Assembly (NCBI GenBank): GCA_026418535.1
Contig: JAOABC010000004.1
Coordinates: forward strand, 158,009-222,008
Length of the DNA: 64,000 nt
Reading direction: 5' to 3'
DNA from: Hydrogenothermaceae bacterium
GTDB taxonomy: Bacteria > Aquificota > Aquificia > Aquificales > Hydrogenothermaceae
Part shown: piece after piece, positions 1 through 9,030 of the stretch
How positions within the stretch are numbered: position 1 is the first letter of the stretch
Layout of the letters: the number at the start of each line of letters is the position of its first letter
The notes under the pieces: generated by a model
The model's database searches: none
Seen by the model: only the letters and a program-made list of their open reading frames with translations
Told to the model about the DNA's origin: nothing
Translations under genes and position numbers: made by a program

Positions 1-2
1 AA

Positions 3-896
3 GAGGAGGCTGAGTTTGACGCTTTAGAGTTAATCACTTACCAGCAGTCTAAATTAGACGGCACTGTTAAATTCCTATGGAAACTAAAAGATGGAAACAG
101 TATAGAAACTGTCCTTATAAAAGAGAAAGACCATTGGACTTTATGTGTCTCTACTCAGGTTGGTTGTGCGGTAGGGTGTATGTTCTGCTACACTACAAAG
201 GATGGTCTTATAAGGAATCTGTCCACAGCTGAGATAGTCCAACAGTACATCAATGTACAGAGGTTGTTAGGAGAGGGGAAAGAAAACCGGATATCAAACA
301 TCGTGTACATGGGAATGGGAGAACCATTAGCCAACTACGACAATGTGAAAAAATCTGTTCAGATATTCACCCACCCAGATATGTGCAAACTTTCTCACAG
401 AAAGATAACCATATCTTCCAGTGGTATACTCCACCAGATAAGGAGGATGTATGAAGACAATGATTTTCCGGAAGTGAAGTTGGCTGTATCCATAAATGCT
501 TCTCAGCAGAATCAAAGACAGTTTCTAATGCCAATATCCCAGACCAACACTTTGGAAGATCTGTTAGTTCTTTTAAGAACTATATCTCTCAAACCTGGTT
601 GGAGAATCACTTTAGAGTATGTCCTTATAAAGGGTCTAAACGACACAGTAGAGGATGCAAAGAGACTTGCAGACCTGATAAAGAGGGACAGACATAGATT
701 TAAAGTAAATCTCATACCATTTAACCCCTTCCCAGGAAGCCCTTTCCAGAGACCTGAAGAAGAGAGAGTTTACAGGTTCGAAAAGGTGCTATGGGATAAC
801 GGGATAGCCACCTTCATAAGATGGAGTAAAGGAATAGATATAGATGCAGCTTGCGGACAGCTCCGGAAGAAACACTTGGAAGAGGTGAATGTTTGA
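3..896 (+). CDS. rlmN: RlmN, 23S rRNA/tRNA adenine-C2 methyltransferase (5' truncated)
   Basis: Radical-SAM enzyme that methylates C2 of A2503 in 23S rRNA and A37 of some tRNAs, in the cytoplasm. The reading frame is open from base 3, so the true start lies left of the window and the ATG at 180 is internal. The radical-SAM CxxxCxxC cysteine codons are at 165, 177 and 186, followed by FCYT. The MGMGEPLANYDNV motif and the C-terminal DAACGQL motif, whose Cys carries the methyl intermediate, are both present. The stop overlaps the ruvA start, so the two genes are probably co-translated. Family assignment is secure; only the N-terminus is missing. Confidence 0.95.
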   Translation, partial: EEAEFDALELITYQQSKLDGTVKFLWKLKDGNSIETVLIKEKDHWTLCVSTQVGCAVGCMFCYTTKDGLIRNLSTAEIVQQYINVQRLLGEGKENRISNIVYMGMGEPLANYDNVKKSVQIFTHPDMCKLSHRKITISSSGILHQIRRMYEDNDFPEVKLAVSINASQQNQRQFLMPISQTNTLEDLLVLLRTISLKPGWRITLEYVLIKGLNDTVEDAKRLADLIKRDRHRFKVNLIPFNPFPGSPFQRPEEERVYRFEKVLWDNGIATFIRWSKGIDIDAACGQLRKKHLEEVNV

Positions 897-1428
897 CTAC
901 GTAGTAGGAAATGTGGTTGATAGAGGGGATGACTTTATAGTCCTAGATAAAGGTGGTTTTGGACTACTGGTATATGTTCCCTCTCCGGAGGAGTTTGAGG
1001 GAGAGGTTAAGGTGTTTTTGTACATCCATCTAAAAGAAGATTCCATAAAGCTCTATGGATTTAAAACTATTCAGGAAAGACGGCTGTTTCTCAAACTTAT
1101 TTCTATTTACGGGATAGGTGTAAAACATGCTTTCTCTATTCTATCCAACATCTCTATCCAAGAGTTCCTTAAGGCTATAGAGACAGAAGACACGACCACA
1201 CTCTCCTCCTTACCAGGAATAGGTAAAAAGACAGCCCACAGAGTGATAGTGGAACTTAAGGGAAAACTCAACTTTGAGAGAAATAATAAGTTAGAGGAGT
1301 TACTAGAAGCTCTCTCAAGCCTTGGATACGAGAAAAAAGAGGTTATAGATATAGCAAAAGAGATTATAAAAGAGAACAAGAGTATAGAGGAGAGCTTAAA
1401 GGAAGTCCTAAGAAGGCTCCAAAGTTGA
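889..1428 (+). CDS. ruvA: Holliday junction branch-migration protein RuvA
   Basis: DNA-binding subunit of the RuvAB complex, which moves Holliday junctions during recombinational repair. At 179 residues it is a little shorter than the E. coli protein. An N-terminal OB-like beta domain occupies about residues 1-62. Two helix-hairpin-helix motifs follow (IYGIGVKHA near 70 and SLPGIGKKTA near 108). A short C-terminal RuvB-binding domain ends the protein (about 135-179, LEELLEALSSLGY). The ATG overlaps the rlmN stop by 8 bases, with GAGGTG just upstream. ruvB and ruvC are not in the window. It converges on the HepT-like gene with a 9-base gap and no visible terminator. Confidence 0.96.
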   Translation: MFDYVVGNVVDRGDDFIVLDKGGFGLLVYVPSPEEFEGEVKVFLYIHLKEDSIKLYGFKTIQERRLFLKLISIYGIGVKHAFSILSNISIQEFLKAIETEDTTTLSSLPGIGKKTAHRVIVELKGKLNFERNNKLEELLEALSSLGYEKKEVIDIAKEIIKENKSIEESLKEVLRRLQS

Positions 1429-1437
1429 CTATCTTCA

Positions 1438-2307
1438 CTATTTTGCCAGTAGTCCTTTAGAGAGATCCTTTATAAACCTGTCTGTAGTGGCTTCAAGACC
1501 GGATAAGATACTGTACAACCACTCTGTGTTTACGGCCACAGTAGGATCTGCAAGGCCATCCCTCATATCTGATATCTGTTGTAATACATTGGTTGTTTCT
1601 CTCTCTAATATTCCACTCTCTGCCAACCCTTCAAAACATCTCTTATTTGGAATTCTTCCTTGTCTTGCTATGTGTCTACATATCCATAGGGCAGCGTCTA
1701 TATAAGCAGTTAGAAAGTACCTAACTCTGTCTACAGCAAATGGGCTGTTTGAGAACTCCTCTAAATCCATACCTTTGAAAGTGTTCATCCTTTTTATCTC
1801 CCCCTTCATGGTAGAAAGATTTTTGTTTATCTTCACCAGGTTTACAGGTATCTTTAACTTTGGTGCTCTCTCCTTTAACTGTTTAACCACAGAAACAAGC
1901 TCTTGTATGAAAAGGTTATCTATCGTGTACACTATCTCCTTTGTGAGATAGAAGAGTTCTCTCTCTGAGTAGGAGAAGCTGTCTTCAAAGAGTCTTTTCC
2001 GGAAGTTTACAAAATCTTTAAAAATCCTGTTTATCTTCTCAGAGAATAGGTCTGTCCTGGATACATATTCTAAACATCCTTCTTTCACTATATTCTGGGA
2101 TATCTCCTTTAATAGGTGGCAGGATATCTCCTCTAGAAAGTCGTAGACTATAACAAGGTAGTATTTTACTCTGTCTGGATACATAGGAGTGGAAAGAAAG
2201 ATATCTTCTCCTCTCTCAAGTATGAGCCTTATATTCTTTAAAGCTGACTTTAACTTGGTTGCCTTTTGGTTTAGGAACTCAATATCAACCATAGTACACT
2301 CCTTCAC
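1438..2307 (-). CDS. Protein with two tandem HepT/DUF86-like helical domains
   Basis: 289 residues, all-helical, without signal peptide or membrane segment. The two halves resemble each other: each has a DRVKYYL/DRVRYFL-type helix (near residues 48 and 194), a helix ending CHLLK or CRHIA, and a segment with a Phe-Glu or Phe-Ser pair. This pattern resembles the HepT (DUF86) fold of HEPN toxins. The HepT catalytic R-x4-6-H is not recognisable: the second copy has RDGLAD where R...H would sit. No MntA-type nucleotidyltransferase lies beside it. It may therefore be a catalytically dead or structural HEPN relative. Function unknown; the family link is by eye only. Confidence 0.6.
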   Translation of the reverse strand: MKECTMVDIEFLNQKATKLKSALKNIRLILERGEDIFLSTPMYPDRVKYYLVIVYDFLEEISCHLLKEISQNIVKEGCLEYVSRTDLFSEKINRIFKDFVNFRKRLFEDSFSYSERELFYLTKEIVYTIDNLFIQELVSVVKQLKERAPKLKIPVNLVKINKNLSTMKGEIKRMNTFKGMDLEEFSNSPFAVDRVRYFLTAYIDAALWICRHIARQGRIPNKRCFEGLAESGILERETTNVLQQISDMRDGLADPTVAVNTEWLYSILSGLEATTDRFIKDLSKGLLAK

Positions 2308-2450
2308 ATCTGATAAAAGTTCTTAAGTGTCTCCTTCCCTTACATTCGATCTAAAGGTTATATACCTTTACATCATCCTCTGCCTGCTTATATTTTACAC
2401 TATGAAAAGATTTACGGTTTTTACCGATAATGAATTTAGAGGTGAGTGTT

Positions 2451-2615
2451 ATGGATGACTTTAGAATATATAATGTCTTTAACGTAAAACCTATAATATA
2501 CCAGACTTCCAGTGAGAAGGAATACCTAAAGAAGAAAAAGAAAAAAGAAGGGGAAAAGAGTCAAAAAGCTCAACCGGAGAAAAGGGAAGAGGGACACGTA
2601 GATATCTACGTTTAA
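2451..2615 (+). CDS. Small Lys-rich hypothetical protein (54 aa)
   Basis: Short reading frame starting [14 protein letters not shown], with a Lys/Glu-rich stretch in the middle (six consecutive Lys) and ending VDIYV. The ATG at 2451 has GAGGTGAG upstream at good spacing; an earlier ATG at 2430 has no comparable site. The start and the well-placed ribosome site are the main evidence that it is real. It faces uvrB and their stop codons overlap by 4 bases. No domain recognised. The ordered N- and C-termini around a charged linker suggest a small adaptor, but this is a guess. Confidence 0.5.
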   Translation: MDDFRIYNVFNVKPIIYQTSSEKEYLKKKKKKEGEKSQKAQPEKREEGHVDIYV

Positions 2616-4600
2616 AGGACTGTAGCTATCTTTCTCAACCTCTCCAATCTGTCCCTTACCTCTGCTGCTTTCTCAAACTCCCAGTTTGCGGCATACTCCC
2701 ACATCTGTTTTTCAAGCTTCTCTATCTCCCTAAAGAGCTCTTCCTGAGAGTTTATCTCAGTTGGAATATTTTCATAGACTTCCAGTATACCCAGCTCCTT
2801 TAAGGATATGAGGTCTTTTATCTCTTTTTTCACCGTTTTTGGTGTTATACCGTGCTTTATGTTGTACTCTTGCTGGACTCTCCTTCTTCTCTCTGTCTCC
2901 TTTATAGCCTCTACCATAGCGGGGGTTAGACTGTCAGCATACAGTATAGCTTTACCGTTTTCGTTCCTTGCTGCTCTTCCTATAGTCTGTATAAAAGCCG
3001 TCTTTGAACGTAGGAAACCTTGTTTATCTGCATCCAAAACCGCTACAAGAGACACTTCCGGCATATCTAAACCTTCTCTTAAAAGGTTCACCCCTACCAC
3101 TACATCGTACTTTCCCTCTCTTAGCTCTCTTATTATCTTAGCTCTCTCTATCGTATCTATCTCTGAATGAAGATAAACCGCCTTTATATCTCTATCAGTT
3201 AAATGGTCAGAAAGATGCTCAGCCATCTTCTTGGTCAGAGTGATGATTATAGATCTTTCTCCTCTCTCCTTCACCTTCCACACTTCTGAGATAATATCGT
3301 CTATCTGTCCATCTGTTCTCCTTACTTCTATGACAGGATCGAGTATTCCAGTGGGTCTGATTATCTGCTCTACTATGACTCCTCTTGACCTCTCTATCTC
3401 CCACTGAGCTGGTGTAGCAGACACATAGATAGCCTTCTCTATCTTCTGGGTGAACTCTTCAAACTTAAGAGGTCTGTTATCGTAGGCAGATTTCATCCTC
3501 CATCCATACTTCACCAAATTATCTTTACGGGTCAAATCTCCGTTGTACATCGCCCTTATCTGGGGGATTGTGACATGAGATTCATCTATAACAAGTAGAA
3601 AGTCCTCCGGAAAGTAATCTATAAGGGTATATGGAGGCTCCCCAGGTTTCCTACCATCAAAGTATCTGGAGTAATTCTCTATGCCTTTACAGGTTCCAAG
3701 CTCTATCATCATCTCTATATCGTGGTTAGTCCTTTGCCAGAGTCTATTGGCCTCTATCTCTTTTCCTGCTTGCCTGAACTCTTGGACTTCTAGTTCTAAG
3801 TCTCTCTGTATCTGCTTTATAGCTTCCATCATGTCTGGTCTTGGAATAACATAGTGGCTTGCAGGGAATATAACTGTCCTGTCCAGCTTCCTTTTAACAT
3901 CTCTGTTGAACACATCCAACTCTGATATAGAGTCTACTTCATCTCCGAAGAACTCAACTCTTATTATGATGTCCTCAGAGTAAGCTGGAAGTACCTCTAC
4001 AGTGTCTCCCTTCACTCGGAATGTTCCTCTCTTATAGGAGAAGTCATCTCTCTGATACTGTAGCTCTACTAACTTCCTAAGGAGAGACTGTCTATCTAGC
4101 TGCATACCTGTGTAGAGATGTAGACGGAGCTTCTCATAGAACTCTGGAGTTCCAAGTCCATATATGCAGGATACAGAGGCTACAACTATAGTGTCAGGTC
4201 TCTCTATCAGACTTTTTGTTGCAGAGTGTCTAAGTCTGTCTATGACATCGTTTATGGCACTGTCCTTCTCTATATATAGGTCTTTCTGGGGTATATAGGC
4301 CTCTGGTTGGTAGTAGTCGTAATAAGATACGAAGTATTCAACGGCGTTTTCCGGAAAAAGCTCTTTAAGTTCTCTGTAGAGCTGTGTTGCCAATGTTTTG
4401 TTGTGGGATAGGACTAAAGTAGGCCTTCCGTACTTCTCTATGACGTTAGCTATAGTAAATGTCTTCCCAGTTCCGGTTGCTCCAAGGAGTACCTGCTCAT
4501 CTATACCTTGTCTAAAATTAACTAAAAGTTGTCTTATAGCCTTAGGCTGGTCTCCAGTAGGCTCAAAAGGAGACTCCATCTGAAAAAGAAATCTTCCCAT
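2612..4600 (-). CDS. uvrB: Excinuclease ABC subunit B (UvrB)
   Basis: Damage-verifying helicase-like subunit of nucleotide excision repair; it receives DNA from UvrA and recruits UvrC. About 662 residues, the normal length. Walker A GATGTGKT is near residues 40-47, the Tyr-rich beta-hairpin ([15 protein letters not shown]) near 90-105, DESHVT near 340, and a C-terminal UVR motif ([21 protein letters not shown]) contacts UvrC. Start chosen at 4600, just after AGAGGAAAG although the spacing is short; an in-frame ATG at 4612 has no ribosome site. uvrA and uvrC are not in the window. Confidence 0.96.
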   Translation of the reverse strand: MGRFLFQMESPFEPTGDQPKAIRQLLVNFRQGIDEQVLLGATGTGKTFTIANVIEKYGRPTLVLSHNKTLATQLYRELKELFPENAVEYFVSYYDYYQPEAYIPQKDLYIEKDSAINDVIDRLRHSATKSLIERPDTIVVASVSCIYGLGTPEFYEKLRLHLYTGMQLDRQSLLRKLVELQYQRDDFSYKRGTFRVKGDTVEVLPAYSEDIIIRVEFFGDEVDSISELDVFNRDVKRKLDRTVIFPASHYVIPRPDMMEAIKQIQRDLELEVQEFRQAGKEIEANRLWQRTNHDIEMMIELGTCKGIENYSRYFDGRKPGEPPYTLIDYFPEDFLLVIDESHVTIPQIRAMYNGDLTRKDNLVKYGWRMKSAYDNRPLKFEEFTQKIEKAIYVSATPAQWEIERSRGVIVEQIIRPTGILDPVIEVRRTDGQIDDIISEVWKVKERGERSIIITLTKKMAEHLSDHLTDRDIKAVYLHSEIDTIERAKIIRELREGKYDVVVGVNLLREGLDMPEVSLVAVLDADKQGFLRSKTAFIQTIGRAARNENGKAILYADSLTPAMVEAIKETERRRRVQQEYNIKHGITPKTVKKEIKDLISLKELGILEVYENIPTEINSQEELFREIEKLEKQMWEYAANWEFEKAAEVRDRLERLRKIATVL

Positions 4601-4815
4601 CTTTCCTCTCATATAAGCTAAGTTTTTTCTTAGGATAATTTAATATCTTCAATCTCTAAAATCAATTGAGATAGGGAGGAAGTTTAAAAATTTTAGAAAA
4701 AGACTTTTTAACCCCCTAAAATACCTGTACAGATCCGATATAACTTCGACATAATTCCGCTCCAGATTAAAATTTCTTCACCTTAGGCTAATAATCAAAA
4801 ACATCTAATTAATGA

Positions 4816-4821
4816 TATAAT
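4816..4821 (+). promoter_or_regulatory. Candidate -10 box (TATAAT) before efp
   Basis: A perfect TATAAT lies 31 bases before the efp ATG in the 251-base divergent gap between uvrB and efp. No good TTGACA-like -35 is present 17 bases upstream. The rest of the gap (4601-4815) is AT-rich with nothing else recognised. Confidence 0.35.
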
Positions 4822-4851
4822 TATTTTTTCAAAAAATCCTTGGAGGTTTAT

Positions 4852-5424
4852 ATGGGTGTTAAAATCGACATCAACAGGATTTCAAGAGACCAGTTTATAT
4901 TGGTTGACAACCAACCGTACAAAGTGGTCAGCTACGAGCACGTAAAACCTGGAAAAGGACAGGCTTTTGTTAGAGTGAAGGCTAAAAATATGAGAACTGG
5001 AAACGTAACAGAGTTTACCTTTAAATCTTCTGACTCTATAGAGCTTGCGGATTTTGAGCAAAGATTTATGAACTACTCTTACACAGATGGCTCTTACTAC
5101 TACTTCTTAGATACTAACACATACGAGACCTTCTCTGTCCCAGCAGAGAACATGGAACACGAGAGTCAGTTTCTGAAGGAAGGTATGCAGATAGTTGTTT
5201 TCTTATATAAGGGTAATCCAATAGGTATAGAGCTACCTAAACATGAAGTCTATGAAGTTATAGAGACAGAGCCTGGTTTTAAAGGAGATACAGCAACCAA
5301 CACCCTAAAACCTGCCAAAATAGAGACAGGTGCAACAATTCAGGTTCCTCTCTTTATAAACGTTGGAGACAAGATAAAGGTAGATACGGAGAAAGGAACG
5401 TACATAGAGAGAGTAAACAAGTAA
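4852..5424 (+). CDS. efp: Translation elongation factor P
   Basis: EF-P relieves ribosome stalling at polyproline runs. 190 residues in three beta-barrel domains: N-terminal KOW-like (1-65), central OB (66-130) and C-terminal OB with the signature [18 protein letters not shown]. The modifiable Lys in HVKPGKGQ is at residue 35, flanked as in lysylated EF-Ps, but no epmA or epmB is nearby, so modification status is unknown. The ATG at 4852 follows TTGGAGG at ideal spacing; the TTG at 4840 is part of that site. It is the first gene of a rightward run continuing through folD. Confidence 0.97.
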   Translation: MGVKIDINRISRDQFILVDNQPYKVVSYEHVKPGKGQAFVRVKAKNMRTGNVTEFTFKSSDSIELADFEQRFMNYSYTDGSYYYFLDTNTYETFSVPAENMEHESQFLKEGMQIVVFLYKGNPIGIELPKHEVYEVIETEPGFKGDTATNTLKPAKIETGATIQVPLFINVGDKIKVDTEKGTYIERVNK

Positions 5425-5465
5425 ACACTAAAAACTCCCAAGAGGGAGAGTTGGAGGATGAAGTT

Positions 5466-5927
5466 ATGGATAAGAGTTTTGTATTTGAATTGATAGACAG
5501 GGTAAAGGATTCGAATATAGAAGAGATATACATAGAGACTCCTGACGGGAAGATTAATATAAAACAGTACACAGGTCCAAAGGAGATATACTTATCCCCT
5601 ACTTCCCAAACTGTACCGGCAAGCATCACTCAACCAAATTCCATAAGCACAACTCACGTAGAGACCCTACCTAAGGAAAAACAGATAAGCTACCATGTTA
5701 TAAAATCTCCACTAGTAGGAACCTTCTACAGAGCACCATCCCCAGGTGCTCCTCCGTTTGTAGAGGAAGGGGATAAAGTATCAAAAGGTCAGATCCTATG
5801 TATCATTGAAGCTCTAAAAGTTATGAATGAAATAGAGAGTGATGTGGATGGAAAGATAATTAAAATTCTGGTAGAAAATGGCCAACCTGTTGAGTACGGA
5901 CAAGAACTTTTCTACGTAGAGGTATAA
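5466..5927 (+). CDS. accB: Biotin carboxyl carrier protein of acetyl-CoA carboxylase
   Basis: Carries biotin between the AccC and AccA/D active sites in the first step of fatty acid synthesis. About 153 residues: an N-terminal helical part (1-40), a Pro/Thr/Ser-rich linker (about 45-75) and a C-terminal biotinyl domain starting [18 protein letters not shown]. The biotinylated Lys sits in [10 protein letters not shown], where most family members have AMKM/AMKL; Leu replaces the usual Met before Lys. The ATG at 5466 follows GGAGG. It lies 41 bases after efp, a pairing common in bacteria. accC is not in the window. Confidence 0.95.
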   Translation: MDKSFVFELIDRVKDSNIEEIYIETPDGKINIKQYTGPKEIYLSPTSQTVPASITQPNSISTTHVETLPKEKQISYHVIKSPLVGTFYRAPSPGAPPFVEEGDKVSKGQILCIIEALKVMNEIESDVDGKIIKILVENGQPVEYGQELFYVEV

Positions 5928-5928
5928 G

Positions 5929-6867
5929 ATGTTTCATAATATACTGATAACAGGCGGAGCAGGTTTCATAGGGTCAAACCTTACCCTAAAACTTCAAAAA
6001 GACTATCCAGATGCAAAGATCTTGATCTTAGACGACTTTTCCAGCGCTAACTTCAAAAACCTCAGAGGTTTTAAGGGTATAGTTCTACCCTGTGATGTAT
6101 CTACGGACGAGATATTCTTTAAGGTGGGAGATTTTAAGCCGGACATTATCTTCCACCTGGCGTCTATCACAGACACAACAGTAACAGACCAAGACTTAAT
6201 GATGAGAAAAAATGTAGATGGATTTAGGAATGTCCTTGAATACGCCCATGATGAAGAGTGTACTGTAGTGTATGCATCTTCAGCCTCTATCTACGGTAAT
6301 GTTAAGGAGAATTTACCACTGAAAGAAAACAGGGATAGTTTTCCGGAGAATGTGTATGCCTTTTCTAAACACATTATGGACAATATAGCCATGGAGTTCT
6401 CAGAAAAAGCTGGTATAAAGGTAGTTGGGGTTAGATACTTCAACGTATACGGTCCAAAAGAGTCCCATAAAGGTAAGTTTGCTAGTATGATATACCAACT
6501 TTACCTACAGATGAAGAGTGGGAACAGGCCAAGGATATTTAAGTGGGGTCAGCAGAAGAGGGACTTCGTCTATGTTAAGGATGTTGTTGAGGCCACTATC
6601 ATAGCATCCAAGGCCCCAAAGAGCACTATTTACAACGTAGGAAGTGGTCAGGCTACCTCCTTCAACGAAATCATCCAGCTTTTAAACCAGAACCTTGGGA
6701 CAAACTACGAACCAGAGTACTTTGATTGCCCTTACGACTTTTACCAAGAGTTTACACAGGCTGATATGAGCAAGATAAAGGAAGAGCTGGGTTTTGTGCC
6801 AAAGTACAGTATCCAGAGAGGCATAAAGGAGTATGTTGATATACTAGAGGGAAGGTTGAATGAGTAA
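5929..6867 (+). CDS. hldD: ADP-L-glycero-D-manno-heptose 6-epimerase
   Basis: NAD(P)-dependent short-chain epimerase that makes the ADP-heptose used for the LPS inner core. 312 residues. The Rossmann motif GGAGFIG is at residues 9-15, ASSAS near 125 and the catalytic YxxxK (YAFSK) near 144. The distinguishing segment RYFNVYGPKESHKGKFAS and the KRDFVYVKDV motif match HldD/RfaD rather than UDP-galactose epimerases. The start follows GAGG and abuts accB; the end overlaps thrB by 8 bases. It implies a Gram-negative cell with heptose-containing LPS. A different sugar-nucleotide epimerase is less likely. Confidence 0.85.
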   Translation: MFHNILITGGAGFIGSNLTLKLQKDYPDAKILILDDFSSANFKNLRGFKGIVLPCDVSTDEIFFKVGDFKPDIIFHLASITDTTVTDQDLMMRKNVDGFRNVLEYAHDEECTVVYASSASIYGNVKENLPLKENRDSFPENVYAFSKHIMDNIAMEFSEKAGIKVVGVRYFNVYGPKESHKGKFASMIYQLYLQMKSGNRPRIFKWGQQKRDFVYVKDVVEATIIASKAPKSTIYNVGSGQATSFNEIIQLLNQNLGTNYEPEYFDCPYDFYQEFTQADMSKIKEELGFVPKYSIQRGIKEYVDILEGRLNE

Positions 6868-7774
6868 GAAGACTGTAAAGGTTAAAATTCCAGCTACTAC
6901 CGCAAACTTAGGACCTGGGTTTGATACATTTGGACTGGCCCTATCTTTGTACAATGAGTTTGTAGTCCAGGAAGAAAACGGAGTGTTCATAGAAACATAT
7001 CCAAAGTCTGATTTCTTGGAGGACCCTCATAACAACCTCTATATACAGGTGGTAAAGTATTTATGTGAAAGAGAGGGGAAGACATTTTACGGGGCAAAAC
7101 TGAAGCAAGTTTCAAATATCCCTGTTGCAAGGGGCTTAGGTAGTAGTGCATCTGCAATAGTTGCAGGAATTCTAACAGGTTATGCAGTCCATAAAAAAGG
7201 GCTAACAGATGAGGAGTTCTTCCAAATAGCTTACAGGTTTGAACCTCATCCAGATAACTTACTTCCAGCATGGAAAGGGGGGTTCATTGCAGCCTTGAGA
7301 ACAGAGGAAAAAACCTACTACCAAAGGATAGACTTCCCGGAAGATATAAAGGTGGTAGTGGTGATACCAGATTTTGAACTCTCTACCCAAAAAGCAAGGG
7401 AGGTTTTACCAAAAACGATTCCCTATAGGGATGCTATATTCAACCTTCAGAGAGCATCCCTCTTTATCACTGCAATACAGAGTAGGAAGTACGACCTGCT
7501 GAAGGTAGCTATGGACGATAGGCTACATCAACCTTACAGAAAGTCCCTCATTCCAGGGTTCAACGAAGTTATAAAGAGTGCTTTAGACTGTGGAGCATTA
7601 GGAGCTTGCTTAAGTGGTGCCGGTAGCACGATGTTAGCTTTGGCCACAGAGAACTTTGATAAGATAGGAAGATCTATGGTTGAGGCCTTTAGTCTACATG
7701 GAATAAGGGCGGAGCACAGGGTTTTAGAGGTAGACAAGGAAGGTGCAAAGGTAGATATAGTAGAAGAATCTTAA
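6860..7774 (+). CDS. thrB: Homoserine kinase
   Basis: GHMP-family kinase that phosphorylates homoserine in threonine synthesis. 304 residues. KIPATTANLGPGFDTFGLAL at the N-terminus is the classic substrate-binding start, the ATP-binding GHMP motif is ARGLGSSASAIVAG near residues 90-103, and the C-terminal glycine-rich motif is GACLSGAGSTMLAL. It overlaps hldD by 8 bases and is followed by the glycosyltransferase, so it shares a transcript with unrelated genes. The upstream pathway gene asd lies at 41899. Confidence 0.95.
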   Translation: MSKKTVKVKIPATTANLGPGFDTFGLALSLYNEFVVQEENGVFIETYPKSDFLEDPHNNLYIQVVKYLCEREGKTFYGAKLKQVSNIPVARGLGSSASAIVAGILTGYAVHKKGLTDEEFFQIAYRFEPHPDNLLPAWKGGFIAALRTEEKTYYQRIDFPEDIKVVVVIPDFELSTQKAREVLPKTIPYRDAIFNLQRASLFITAIQSRKYDLLKVAMDDRLHQPYRKSLIPGFNEVIKSALDCGALGACLSGAGSTMLALATENFDKIGRSMVEAFSLHGIRAEHRVLEVDKEGAKVDIVEES

Positions 7775-7785
7775 GGAGAGTAATA

Positions 7786-9030
7786 ATGCAGGAAAACATA
7801 ACTAAACCAAGAGTAGTATTTTTTAATACCCCTGACCCGAAGGGTATGGTCAACTGGATAATAGAAGGGATAGAGAAATCTATATCTGCAAACGGGTTTG
7901 AGGCTAAGGTTGTGGATCTTTCTGACCCTGAGACTATTTCAGATAGAGTGAACGAGATAATAGATTTTAGACCTCTCTTCACATTTGATATAAACCTAGA
8001 TGGGATGATATTTGGGGAAAGGGAAGTGCAGAGACTTCCCCTCTGTGACATAATCGGAAACATCCACATCACCTGGTTTATAGATGACCCTATGATACAC
8101 TTTTCAAAACTAAAGACCATTTTAGGGTCAAACCAAGTCTTGTATATAACTATGGATGTAGAGCACAGCCAGTGGATAGCATCCTCTGGGAAGAATGTAG
8201 TGATAGTCCCCCCTGGGACTAACCCATCTAAAATACCTCCCCTGATGGAGAAAGATTTTGAAGTTGCCATGATAGGTCCGATAACGGACCCTAACATAAT
8301 AGAGAGTAACTGGAAGGAGAGGTTTGATGAAGCTCTGTTTGGTTATGCCGTAGAGCTTGGAAGGTTGATATATAGAAACCCGGATATACCTATCAGGTTT
8401 GCTAGTGGTTATCTACTATCCCAGTTAAACCCAGACTTTCAGAATGCTCTGTTAAACTTCCAGAAAGAGAATGAGGAGGACTTTATAAACCTCCTCACAG
8501 AGATAGGTTTATATTCAATGAACCTTCGAAGATGGAATATACTAACTGCAGTTGAAAACTTCGAGATAAACGTACTTGGTCCAGTCATGGGAGAACTCCC
8601 AGAGAATGTGGTAATCCACGAGGGCATATTCCTCCAGAAGGATGTAGTAGAGTTCCTCTCAAGAACTAAGATATCTCTTCTAAGTCAACCTCCTTTCATA
8701 CCAACATCTTTAGGGTTTACAGTGTTCGACAGTGTAGTGACAGGAGCTCTTTCCATGGTAGAAGATAGACTTTCATCAAAATCTTTCTTCCTTCCGGATA
8801 GAGAGATAGTCACCTACCATCCTATGGACCCTGTGGAGATAGAAGGAAAGATAGCCTACTACCTGGAGGACAGTCCAGAAGAGAGAGAAGAAATAGCAAA
8901 GGCTGGAAGAACTAGAGCCTTAAAAGAACACACCATATACAATAGAGGAGAGATAATATCGAACATAATGAAGGATATAATAAGACAATCTCTATCAGAA
9001 GAAAAACCTCAAGAAGGAGAGACATCTTGA
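7786..9030 (+). CDS. CgeB-like family 1-type glycosyltransferase
   Basis: 414 residues, soluble, no signal peptide. The N-terminal half has a DUF3880-like arrangement (FDINLDGMIFGE... ITWFIDDPMIHF near residues 65-110, then VEHSQWIASSG and the nucleotide-sugar region VVPPGTNPSKIPP). The C-terminal third resembles Glyco_trans_1_2, ending in a helix typical of CgeB proteins (EREEIAKAGRTRALKEHTIYNRGE). Such enzymes modify surface polysaccharide or flagellin; donor and acceptor cannot be told here. Its closeness to hldD makes a cell-surface role plausible. The start has AAGGAGAG upstream and the stop overlaps the purH start. Confidence 0.75.
   Translation: MQENITKPRVVFFNTPDPKGMVNWIIEGIEKSISANGFEAKVVDLSDPETISDRVNEIIDFRPLFTFDINLDGMIFGEREVQRLPLCDIIGNIHITWFIDDPMIHFSKLKTILGSNQVLYITMDVEHSQWIASSGKNVVIVPPGTNPSKIPPLMEKDFEVAMIGPITDPNIIESNWKERFDEALFGYAVELGRLIYRNPDIPIRFASGYLLSQLNPDFQNALLNFQKENEEDFINLLTEIGLYSMNLRRWNILTAVENFEINVLGPVMGELPENVVIHEGIFLQKDVVEFLSRTKISLLSQPPFIPTSLGFTVFDSVVTGALSMVEDRLSSKSFFLPDREIVTYHPMDPVEIEGKIAYYLEDSPEEREEIAKAGRTRALKEHTIYNRGEIISNIMKDIIRQSLSEEKPQEGETS

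Noticed and set aside
7689..8297. 202-codon open frame on the minus strand inside the glycosyltransferase gene
   Set aside because: Low-complexity, no ribosome site, and fully antisense to a well-supported gene; also a by-product of the AT-rich third positions. The same applies to long antisense frames at 15247-15831 (in clpB) and 35946-36539 (in prs).
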